Positions 1-4,635 of a stretch of DNA of 6,073 nucleotides are shown piece after piece (the stretch's first letter is position 1; each line of letters begins with the position of its first letter). Position numbers and translations under genes: made by a program. The stretch spans positions 1 through 6,073 of the forward strand of contig JAKAVW010000193.1 in assembly GCA_021827445.1 (NCBI GenBank). Direction: 5' to 3'. Source of the DNA: Pseudomonadota bacterium (lineage in GTDB: Bacteria > Pseudomonadota > Gammaproteobacteria > Acidithiobacillales > Acidithiobacillaceae). The notes under the pieces are model-generated. The model saw nothing but the letters and a program-made list of their open reading frames with translations, did not search any database and was not told the origin of the DNA.

Positions 1-576
1 AGTTGCCGCCAGTCGTTTGCGCGTTTTCCCGGCATCGGACTGATTAACAGGATCAAGTGGCAAATTTGCCACTTGATCCTGTTTCTCGCTTTTTCGATCC
101 CCGCCATGCATCCGCTTAGCTTGCAAATAATGATTCCCGATCACCCAGACTTTTTCGTAATCAGTGAGTTGCCGATGGGAGAAGTTGAATTCGGCGGCTT
201 TCAGCGTGGCGTCATAGAGGCTCTCCACGGGGATGATCACATAGGGTACATCCAACCCGAGCTGCTCCGCGGCGACGACCCGCAGATATCCGTCCAGCAC
301 ACCGAGACGACCACCCTCCAACGGGGAGACCTTGATGGGGTCCGTGACCCCATAGGTCTTGATGGAATCGAAGAGGCGCTGGTATTCAGGCCGATCCGCA
401 AGGCGCAACGGCATGAGATCCCTGCACTCCGGGATGGGGGCGAAGCGGTCCCATCGTGCCACCTGGATGGTAGCCACGTCTTTGTTGGGAACCATGGCGT
501 TGCTGTGGTCCTGGACCGTATGCGCTTCTGTTCCAGGTATGGTCCCGGTGCGGCTTTCCTCAATGATATCTGTCAT
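1..576 (-). CDS. ParB-like N-terminal domain protein, 3' end outside window
   Basis: The frame is open from an ATG at 576-574 to the window edge (192 residues, no stop), so the C-terminus is missing. Residues about 35-130 look like a ParB/KorB-type N-terminal domain. The segment VLDGYLRVVAAEQLG (93-107) matches the family's D-G-x-x-R-x-x-A-x-x-x-L-G signature, and residues 136-158 resemble the helix that follows. A GGDRKSEK linker then leads into what is probably an HTH beyond the edge. ParB-family proteins bind centromere-like or operator DNA in plasmid partition and gene control; which role applies here cannot be decided. The start is supported by AAAGGAG 7 nt upstream and by a 4-nt ATGA overlap with the preceding gene. 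A perfect 38-bp palindrome lies within codons 165-177. No ParA partner is visible. Confidence is high that the gene is real and moderate for the role. Confidence 0.85.
   Translation of the reverse strand, partial: MTDIIEESRTGTIPGTEAHTVQDHSNAMVPNKDVATIQVARWDRFAPIPECRDLMPLRLADRPEYQRLFDSIKTYGVTDPIKVSPLEGGRLGVLDGYLRVVAAEQLGLDVPYVIIPVESLYDATLKAAEFNFSHRQLTDYEKVWVIGNHYLQAKRMHGGDRKSEKQDQVANLPLDPVNQSDAGKTRKRLAAT
46..83. repeat. Perfect 38-bp palindrome inside the ParB-like gene
   Basis: The left half AACAGGATCAAGTGGCAAA (46-64) is exactly the reverse complement of 65-83, with no spacer. Pairing stops at both outer flanks (T45 against T84). It lies in the linker after the ParB-like domain and keeps the reading frame open. 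It could be a binding site for a dimeric protein, possibly the encoded protein itself, or a cruciform or hairpin element. It is not followed by a U-tract on either strand, so it is not an ordinary terminator. Confidence 0.9.
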
Positions 577-758
577 TGCAGGGCTCCTTTGTTTGTCGGT
601 TGGGCCTCTAGCGGCGCTGGCCGAATGATCCACACGTTGTTTTCATCCCGGGCGAGTTCCAGGCACAGCCCGTGAGCGGCAGCTTCCGACCTGAGCGCGG
701 AAAGCACCGCCTCCATGTCTGTTACCCGGATGTCCTTGTTGAGATCAATACGAGCCAT
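573..758 (-). CDS. Small hypothetical protein (61 aa)
   Basis: I do not recognise this protein. It is 61 residues, begins MARIDLNKDIRVTDMEAVL, and looks like a small helix-strand protein with an acidic, amphipathic N-terminal half. There is no signal peptide, membrane segment or cysteine pair. Two ATGs compete. The upstream one at 767 is immediately preceded by AGGAGG with no spacing, whereas the one at 758 sits 9 nt downstream of that same AGGAGG, so 758 is preferred. The gene overlaps the upstream HTH gene by 14 nt and the ParB-like gene by 4 nt (ATGA), which implies translational coupling within one operon. Its tight packing between a DNA-binding protein and a ParB-like protein suggests an accessory regulatory role, but that is only context. 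Confidence 0.7.
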   Translation of the reverse strand: MARIDLNKDIRVTDMEAVLSALRSEAAAHGLCLELARDENNVWIIRPAPLEAQPTNKGALQ

Positions 759-978
759 GGTGGCCATCCTCCTGGAATAGGGGTGTATCCAATTCGCTCG
801 CTATTTCATGAATAGCGCGCTGCGCGCCCCGATTGATGTCGCGCAGTTTGGCGAGGACGGTACCCTCCCGGATGCCGAGTTCGCGGGCGATGACGCTGGT
901 CTTGCATCCTGCCTGGGCCAGTTTTAGGAGCTGGATCTGGCGGGTGGTTAGGAGGCGCCGGCGTTTAGTGGAGGACAT
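745..978 (-). CDS. Small LuxR/GerE-type helix-turn-helix protein (77 aa)
   Basis: The protein is little more than a DNA-binding domain. After a basic N-terminus (KRRR, 5-8), residues 10-53 follow the LuxR C-terminal/sigma-region-4 pattern: LTTRQIQLLKLAQAG, then the HTH at about 27-48 (SVIARELGIREGTVLAKLRDI). There is no receiver or ligand domain, so if it regulates, it does so as a stand-alone DNA-binding protein. The start at 978 has GGAGG 6 nt upstream. Its first codons overlap the end of the 75-residue gene by 14 nt, and its tail overlaps the next gene by 14 nt. A natural target is the repeat-rich promoter of this same operon at 1235-1272, which is inference. The HTH family call is fairly confident and the exact regulator family is not. 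Confidence 0.8.
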   Translation of the reverse strand: MSSTKRRRLLTTRQIQLLKLAQAGCKTSVIARELGIREGTVLAKLRDINRGAQRAIHEIASELDTPLFQEDGHHGSY

Positions 979-1192
979 GGGGAACCTCCAGCTCGAGATT
1001 CTGCCTCAAGATGGGCTGGGTGAGATCTGCTGCGCGGACCAATTCACCGATGCTGAAGATCAGGCCGATCCGTCGTAGGGTATGGTGGATCTGGACTACC
1101 GTGGAGCGCAGATCTATTGCAATGCCATCCAGTGGGCAGCACTGGTCGGCCACCTGCAGAGCGACATACTGGTGTGTGAAGGGGGCAGTCAT
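965..1192 (-). CDS. Small hypothetical protein (75 aa), first gene of the left operon
   Basis: I do not recognise this protein. It is 75 residues with no transmembrane segment or known motif. It contains two adjacent cysteines (QCCPLDG, about 18-24) and a predicted helical second half (HHTLRRIGLIFSIGELVRAADL). The start at 1192 is supported by AAAGGAG 7 nt upstream, and the sigma70-like promoter at 1235-1262 lies directly ahead. The stop overlaps the start of the HTH gene by 14 nt. Being the first gene of an operon with a small HTH protein and a ParB-like protein, it may be part of a plasmid-type control or maintenance set. That is inferred from position only. Confidence 0.7.
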   Translation of the reverse strand: MTAPFTHQYVALQVADQCCPLDGIAIDLRSTVVQIHHTLRRIGLIFSIGELVRAADLTQPILRQNLELEVPHVLH

Positions 1193-1234
1193 GGAGGGTC
1201 TCCTTTGCCAACGTAGCGACCAAGCAATAAGTGC

Positions 1235-1262
1235 ATTATGCGCAAATATGAATTTGCGTCAA
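1235..1262 (-). promoter_or_regulatory. Sigma70-like promoter of the left operon
   Basis: On the minus strand, TTGACG (1262-1257) is followed by a 16-nt spacer and CATAAT (1240-1235). The expected start lies near 1228, which leaves a leader of about 35 nt before the ATG at 1192. The match to consensus is good at both hexamers. The spacer is itself an inverted repeat, so repressor binding there would block RNA polymerase. Confidence 0.7.
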
Positions 1263-1272
1263 GAGCAAATTC
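1241..1272. promoter_or_regulatory. Nested inverted-repeat operator over the left promoter
   Basis: Two inverted repeats share a half-site. CGCAAAT-ATGA-ATTTGCG occupies 1241-1258 (7-bp arms, 4-nt spacer). GAATTTGC-GTCAAGA-GCAAATTC occupies 1250-1272 (8-bp arms, 7-nt spacer). Together they give three GCAAAT/ATTTGC half-sites covering the -35 box, the spacer and the upstream flank of the promoter. This is typical of an autoregulated operon; the binding protein is not identified. Confidence 0.6.
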
Positions 1273-1281
1273 TTAGTGTTG

Positions 1282-1303
1282 AAAAACCCGCCACACGGGC
1301 GGG
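1282..1303 (-). terminator. Intrinsic terminator after the 318-residue gene
   Basis: Read on the minus strand, a 6-bp GC stem (CCCGCC/GGCGGG, with a 5-nt loop CGTGT) is followed at once by TTTTT (1286-1282). It starts about 30 nt after the stop of the 318-residue gene and lies just upstream of the left operon's promoter. It therefore separates the two minus-strand transcription units. Confidence 0.85.
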
Positions 1304-1334
1304 CATTCTCACTCATTGGACGGGCACTAGCTCG

Positions 1335-2291
1335 TCATAGCAGCTTCTTTGTCTCGGGTACGGTCTCTATCTTCTCCACCATCATCAATCGCGGGCGTCC
1401 ATCGCGGTCGGTTTCGTAACGCCCGGATACCAAGGCAAGGTGACCGAGCATCGCCCGTGCCTGCTCTGGGTGGAGTTCTGGCGCAATGCATCGCAAAACC
1501 CCTTCTTTCGTACGCAGGTTGAAGCGTGTTTTATCTAAATCCGCCGCTCGTACTTCTCCTGTGAATGCACCATGAAGGGCCAGATCTCCAAGGGGTGAGC
1601 GCAAGGCCGACCGTAATACGACACGATCATGCTGGGACAAGCTGGCAGTACCGTTTCCGCGGCTGGAAAATTCCAAGGTGTCGATACCTCGAGTACCTGT
1701 GGGCGAGAAGCTCAAGAGGGTATGGAGCGCTACATCGCGTAAGGCCGGGTCAGGCATGGTCTCTGCCGCGCCAGGAAGCACGCTATTATCTCCGATATCG
1801 TTGGCAAGGACGGGCAAAAGATCAATGGCATTGAGAATGCGTATGACGAGTTGATCATCTTCTGGAAGCATGTCGGCCGATGGGGGCTGTATCTTGGTGC
1901 CAAACCACAAACTTCCGGGAGCTATTCCGGTAACCCGCAAATCAATTTGTCTGGAAAGCTTGGTACCGTTGGCACCCAGCAAGTCAATGACCGCGGCAGA
2001 CAGGCGTCGCAAGTTTTGTTCCACCGTGCTGGTGAGCCAAGTCAGTGAAGATAGCCATGGCATTATTTGCGTTACACCACGGCCTTCTGCGTGGAAGACT
2101 AAATCGGAGTTATCTAACAAGTGCGCTAGTGGTAGATTTTTTTCGGCAATTTTTATTATTTGTTCAAAAGTTGCGTCTACGATCTGTCTTGGTGTCGCAT
2201 CAACCCCTGTTTCTTTTGCAAGCAGTCCTTCGGTGACCATGTTTTCGAGGAAAACGCGTATCGTATCATATGCACTTTCTCTGTGAGTCAT
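1335..2291 (-). CDS. Unrecognised 318-residue protein of the nucleotidyltransferase cassette
   Basis: I do not recognise a named family. The protein is soluble in appearance, with no signal peptide or membrane helix. Residues 1-60 and 80-108 look helical. A strand-rich segment runs around 112-132 (QIDLRVTGIAPGSLWFG), and residues 240-312 look like a small beta-barrel-type domain with alternating strand pattern (GEVRAADLDKTRFNLR, LGHLALVSGRYETD, LMMVEKIETV). The ATG start overlaps the stop of the nucleotidyltransferase-like gene by 4 nt (ATGA), so the two are probably co-translated and may form a pair. A terminator follows the stop. The 5' third of the gene is clearly AT-rich compared with the flanks. 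It could be the effector, the target or a neutralising partner of the nucleotidyltransferase; the sequence alone does not say. Confidence 0.8.
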   Translation of the reverse strand: MTHRESAYDTIRVFLENMVTEGLLAKETGVDATPRQIVDATFEQIIKIAEKNLPLAHLLDNSDLVFHAEGRGVTQIMPWLSSLTWLTSTVEQNLRRLSAAVIDLLGANGTKLSRQIDLRVTGIAPGSLWFGTKIQPPSADMLPEDDQLVIRILNAIDLLPVLANDIGDNSVLPGAAETMPDPALRDVALHTLLSFSPTGTRGIDTLEFSSRGNGTASLSQHDRVVLRSALRSPLGDLALHGAFTGEVRAADLDKTRFNLRTKEGVLRCIAPELHPEQARAMLGHLALVSGRYETDRDGRPRLMMVEKIETVPETKKLL

Positions 2292-2740
2292 GGCAATATC
2301 CTCAGGATACCTTTCGGGTATGTGCTGCTCATTCGCAGCTCTGCTGCGGCTTTCGTTCCAATCTGTTGAAATATTTTTATAAAATCATCTGAACATCTCG
2401 GGTAATTCACCCACACATCAACGCGAAGATCTGACTTGATGGCGTCATGGCGCAATCGTACAGCAATGGCAAGTGCTAGCGTTTCGTCGGATTCTGTGTG
2501 GGACATGTCAAGTATTGTATCGATATCTGAAGGTGATGGTATGTTGCGCACAAAGCTTCCATTTATGAGTATTGGGCATTCGATGTTGGCTTGCCTCCAT
2601 TCGGTAGAAAGAAATGTGTTGAGGTTTTTAAATAGTGTCGATCTAAGTGGATTCCAGCAGAATCTTTCTGCTATTTGTTCCTTGGAGCATTCCCAAATCC
2701 CCGGCGGTAGAAGTCCATGCCGGTTGAACTCGGGGATCAC
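2288..2740 (-). CDS. Minimal nucleotidyltransferase-like protein (DUF6932-like)
   Basis: The N-terminus MIPEFNRHGLLPPGIWE fits the opening pattern I associate with DUF6932 proteins. The polymerase-beta-type nucleotidyltransferase signature follows: N-G-S-F at 60-63, then D72-I-D74 (SPSDIDTIL), with a possible third carboxylate at D108 in LRVDVWV. Enzymes of this superfamily transfer a nucleotide to protein, RNA or small molecules, and stand-alone minimal forms occur in MNT-type toxin-antitoxin pairs. The substrate here is unknown. At 150 residues it is close to a bare catalytic domain. The start is GTG at 2740, in a GTGA 4-nt overlap with the stop of the XRE gene, and its own stop overlaps the next start by 4 nt. 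Its base composition is much more AT-rich than the flanking genes, which suggests separate acquisition. The active-site assignment is by eye. Confidence 0.8.
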   Translation of the reverse strand: MIPEFNRHGLLPPGIWECSKEQIAERFCWNPLRSTLFKNLNTFLSTEWRQANIECPILINGSFVRNIPSPSDIDTILDMSHTESDETLALAIAVRLRHDAIKSDLRVDVWVNYPRCSDDFIKIFQQIGTKAAAELRMSSTYPKGILRILP

Positions 2741-3165
2741 TTGGACTCATCCTCACCACCTAGGAGTGTCTCGATCGCCTTGGCAATGCGCTCCCCCGCC
2801 TGTGGATTTTCCAGGTATCGCAGAACCAGCCGCGCCACCTCCTCACGGACGGCAGGATCGCCACGATCGAAACGCTTCGCAAGCGTCTGAAGTAGCGACG
2901 AAATAGTCTCTTCTCCGGCGATACTCCTGGCTATCTGCAGATCAAGGGCAATGCTACGTCCTTCTTCTGCTATGCCATAAAGGTCGGACAATCGCAGATC
3001 GAACGCCTTGGCTATCGCCCTCAATGTGCTCTCGGACGCACCCTGGATACCGCGTTCCAGTCTGGAGATGTTCCCAGCATCTGACCCCACCCGATGAGCA
3101 AGCTCCTCCTGAGTCCAGCCACGCGCTTTCCGCAGTTCTCGTATCACCTCACCCAGGGTCTTCAT
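2737..3165 (-). CDS. XRE-family transcriptional regulator (142 aa)
   Basis: Residues about 3-62 form a Cro/CI-type HTH: IRELRKARGWTQEELAHRVG, then NISRLERGIQGASESTLRAI and DLRLSDLYG. The remainder (65-142) is helical and charged. There is no LexA/CI-type serine peptidase domain and no HipA- or RelE-like fusion, so it is not an SOS-cleavable repressor by sequence. The ATG at 3165 is preferred over a TTG at 3180 because it places the HTH at the usual position; neither has a good Shine-Dalgarno, so translation may be weak or leaderless. It heads the nucleotidyltransferase cassette (4-nt overlap) and is divergent from a second XRE gene. Likely roles are autorepressor of the cassette and CI-like control of the rightward operon. 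Confidence 0.88.
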   Translation of the reverse strand: MKTLGEVIRELRKARGWTQEELAHRVGSDAGNISRLERGIQGASESTLRAIAKAFDLRLSDLYGIAEEGRSIALDLQIARSIAGEETISSLLQTLAKRFDRGDPAVREEVARLVLRYLENPQAGERIAKAIETLLGGEDESK

Positions 3166-3255
3166 GCGTGTAGGCTGCAACGTTCTTGTTGATAGCGCAA
3201 AGCGCTACACGCATAATGCTTGCAAATAAAATGCGTAAAGCGCAATAATGGCCGC
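3164..3255. promoter_or_regulatory. Divergent control region between the two XRE genes
   Basis: About 90 bp separate the divergent starts. Repeats visible by eye are TAGCGC-AAA-GCGCTA (3193-3207), lying in the spacer of the rightward promoter, and a 10-bp inverted pair ATGCGTGTAG (3164-3173) and CTACACGCAT (3205-3214). That pair covers the XRE start codon and runs into the rightward -10 box. A further ATGCGT half-site lies at 3231-3236. The leftward promoter is less clear; TTTACG (3239-3234) with TATGCG (18-nt spacing) is only a weak candidate. The layout fits mutual repression by the two XRE proteins. Confidence 0.6.
3189..3217 (+). promoter_or_regulatory. Sigma70-like promoter of the replication operon
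   Basis: TTGATA (3189-3194), a 17-nt spacer and CATAAT (3212-3217) give a near-consensus promoter. The expected start is near 3224, about 30 nt before the ATG at 3256. A palindrome fills most of the spacer, so repression by occlusion is likely. The -10 context CGCATAATGC is identical to that of the left operon's promoter. Confidence 0.7.
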
Positions 3256-3477
3256 ATGGAATCTCTCCGCTCACTTCGTAAGGCTAGGTTGGAGTCCTTG
3301 GTGGATGTCGCAAAGGAGGTTGGAGTTGCTCCATCGACGATCTCCCGCATTGAATGCGGTCTCATTATGCCATCGCTACCGCTGATACGGGCTATTGCGA
3401 AGCACTTTGGCGTGAGTATTGACGACCTCTGCCCATACCTAGGCAGGCGCAATCTATGCGAGGTAAACAAGCGATGA
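3256..3477 (+). CDS. Small XRE/Cro-like repressor (73 aa)
   Basis: Nearly the whole protein is a Cro/CI-type HTH: LRKARLESLVDVAKEVGVAP at about 7-26, recognition region STISRIECGLIMPSLPLI at 27-44, then AIAKHFGVSIDDLCPYLG. It has no second domain, which matches the size of Cro-like proteins. The ATG at 3256 is chosen because an in-frame TTG at 3220 would fall inside the promoter region. No clear Shine-Dalgarno precedes 3256. It is the first gene of the rightward operon, and its stop overlaps the next start (ATGA). Facing a larger divergent XRE repressor, it would act like Cro at a shared operator. The two XRE proteins are not close copies outside the HTH pattern. Confidence 0.85.
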   Translation: MESLRSLRKARLESLVDVAKEVGVAPSTISRIECGLIMPSLPLIRAIAKHFGVSIDDLCPYLGRRNLCEVNKR

Positions 3478-3686
3478 TTTGGACCTGCGGCTACCCTGAT
3501 GGCACTCACTCCGGTCTGGCCTTCCAGATGCCCGACTGGACTCATGGCTTGGTCACAGAAGCAGATGCCGCAGGGATAGCAGCGGACATTCGCCAGTCTA
3601 CAGGCACCGAACCGCACATATTGACGGTGCGCGGCTGCCTGATTCGCTTGGGCCGCGTCCGCAAGGCTACGAGGAGAGAGGAATAG
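3474..3686 (+). CDS. Small hypothetical protein (70 aa)
   Basis: I do not recognise this protein. It begins MIWTCGYPDGTHSGLAF and ends with a basic tail (LGRVRKATRREE). It has no membrane segment and a C-terminal half that looks like helix-strand (DAAGIAADIRQ, HILTVRGCLIRLG). The ATG at 3474 is preferred over one at 3456 because it forms the ATGA 4-nt overlap with the stop of the small XRE gene and has GAGG 10 nt upstream. It lies between the regulator and the membrane protein in the same operon, 3 nt before the latter. Its size, basic tail and position fit an early or accessory protein of a phage- or plasmid-type replication operon. No function can be assigned. Confidence 0.65.
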   Translation: MIWTCGYPDGTHSGLAFQMPDWTHGLVTEADAAGIAADIRQSTGTEPHILTVRGCLIRLGRVRKATRREE

Positions 3687-3689
3687 CCC

Positions 3690-4121
3690 ATGGCCAGCCT
3701 CGCCGATATCGCCAACCCAATACGTAGGCACAAACGCCTGACTGTCGTGGTGGCGGTTGGTCTTGGTCTGTCGCTACCTCTGGTGACTTGGCTCTGGCGC
3801 GAAGGCGATCTGCCGGGCGCATCAACGACTCCGTTTTCCCGGGCCGCCTCCACCTATAACGTCGATGGGGTATATGGACCGGGAGGATGGCTGCTGCCGG
3901 TGGCGCTGCGCACCATTGCCGTCCATGCCGATCATGTGTCGGTCTGGGGGCCGGACGGGAAACTGGTGGTGGGCGCGCATGCCATTCAATCCGTCCGTGG
4001 TGCCGTGACGCGGGACTGCGCAGTGCATCCCGGTAGTGCTGGCAGGGTACTGGTCAGCCGCAGCAGCCGCCACCTGCGCATTGAGGCGGGGCGCTGCGTC
4101 ATCGACGGGAGGAGGGCGTGA
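3690..4121 (+). CDS. Single-pass membrane protein of unknown function (143 aa)
   Basis: A short basic N-terminus (RRHKR, 12-16) is followed by one hydrophobic segment at about 18-36 (TVVVAVGLGLSLPLVTWLW). This fits an N-in, C-out single-pass anchor rather than a cleaved signal. The remaining 105 residues would be periplasmic. They look strand-rich (ALRTIAVHADHVSVWG, KLVVGAHAIQSVRGA) and carry two cysteines, C110 and C136, which could form a disulfide. Purine-rich GAGGAGAGAGG precedes the ATG at a workable distance. It is encoded inside a replication operon, 3 nt after the preceding gene. I do not recognise the family; a role in anchoring, exclusion or envelope modification would be speculation. 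Confidence 0.75.
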   Translation: MASLADIANPIRRHKRLTVVVAVGLGLSLPLVTWLWREGDLPGASTTPFSRAASTYNVDGVYGPGGWLLPVALRTIAVHADHVSVWGPDGKLVVGAHAIQSVRGAVTRDCAVHPGSAGRVLVSRSSRHLRIEAGRCVIDGRRA

Positions 4122-4125
4122 AGTC

Positions 4126-4416
4126 TTGGACGATGGAAACCAACGCCGAGGGCTGTGGATTTCCGTCCCGGAGTACGTGGCGGAGACGTCCGATTTCCGG
4201 CCGGGAGAACACGCCGCCTTGTTCTTGCTGCTGCTGTACACCCGGGAACACGGTCCCGTTCCCGATAATGAAGCCGTATTGGCCAGGATCGGGGATTTGA
4301 GTATGGAAGACTGGCAAGCGGCGAGACCGCGATTGACACCTTTTTTCGAGCAACGCGACGGGTGCTGGACGCACGTTGTCATGGACTGGGTCAAGGAGGT
4401 AAGCGATGAAAGCTAA
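4126..4416 (+). CDS. DUF1376 / YdaU-like protein, TTG start (96 aa)
   Basis: The pattern WISVPEYVAETSDFRPGEHAALF (11-33), then LLLLYTREHGPVPDNEAVLARI and ARPRLTPFFEQRDGCWTHVVMD, matches the DUF1376/YdaU family. These proteins are found in phage and plasmid replication regions, usually just before initiator and loader genes as here. The family fold is winged-helix-like and the molecular role is poorly known. The start is not an ATG: the frame has no ATG or GTG at a sensible place, but TTG at 4126 lies about 10 nt after GGAGGAGGG (4108-4116), an excellent ribosome site, and 4 nt after the previous stop. The final codons overlap the next gene by 11 nt. The protein is short because it covers little beyond the core domain. 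Confidence 0.8.
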   Translation: MDDGNQRRGLWISVPEYVAETSDFRPGEHAALFLLLLYTREHGPVPDNEAVLARIGDLSMEDWQAARPRLTPFFEQRDGCWTHVVMDWVKEVSDES

Positions 4417-4633
4417 AGACAGTCGGCAAAAACGCCGTGCACTATTGCGGAAGATGATGCCGGCGAAACCCAATGCGACGGATAGGTTGGTATTGCAATC
4501 GCTCCTGGATCTGGAGCGTTGCGGCCTGATCGTTCCAATCGAGACCGATGATGGCAGCCTGCAGTTTTTTCTCCCCTACGCTGACAGCGCGGTGCGGAGA
4601 AGGCCTCTTGAGCAGGCGGAGCAGGAGGCGTAG
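4406..4633 (+). CDS. Small protein resembling half of a winged helix (75 aa)
   Basis: The ATG at 4406 follows AGGAGG by 6 nt and overlaps the YdaU-like gene by 11 nt. A very basic N-terminus (KAKDSRQKRRALLRKMM) leads into LQSLLDLERCGLIVPIETD and SLQFFLPYAD (51-60). That second half closely parallels residues 79-104 of the downstream 328-residue protein (LKWLVKSGLVEV and YLQFFLPLAD). It thus looks like the recognition helix and wing of a winged-helix domain without the first helices. It could be a duplicated fragment, a partner that competes with or stabilises the initiator, or a small DNA-binding protein. Good start signals and tight packing argue that it is expressed rather than debris. Confidence 0.75.
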   Translation: MKAKDSRQKRRALLRKMMPAKPNATDRLVLQSLLDLERCGLIVPIETDDGSLQFFLPYADSAVRRRPLEQAEQEA

Positions 4634-4635
4634 CG

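Noticed and set aside
73..675. Long plus-strand reading frame opposite the ParB-like gene
   Set aside because: The minus-strand frame has a clear ParB signature, good ribosome site and operon coupling; the plus-strand frame crosses two minus-strand genes and shows no domain.
3220..3255. TTG start extending the small XRE protein by 12 residues
   Set aside because: The extension would begin inside the promoter region next to the -10 box, upstream of the expected transcript start, and adds sequence outside the HTH domain.
3162..3731. 189-residue minus-strand frame crossing the divergent XRE region
   Set aside because: It would cover the promoter region, the small XRE gene and the 70-residue gene; its translation is Arg/Ser-rich without domain pattern, and the XRE frame is convincing.
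3822..4394. 190-residue minus-strand frame opposite the membrane and YdaU-like genes
   Set aside because: The plus-strand genes have strong ribosome sites and a recognisable YdaU-like domain; the antisense translation looks compositionally random.
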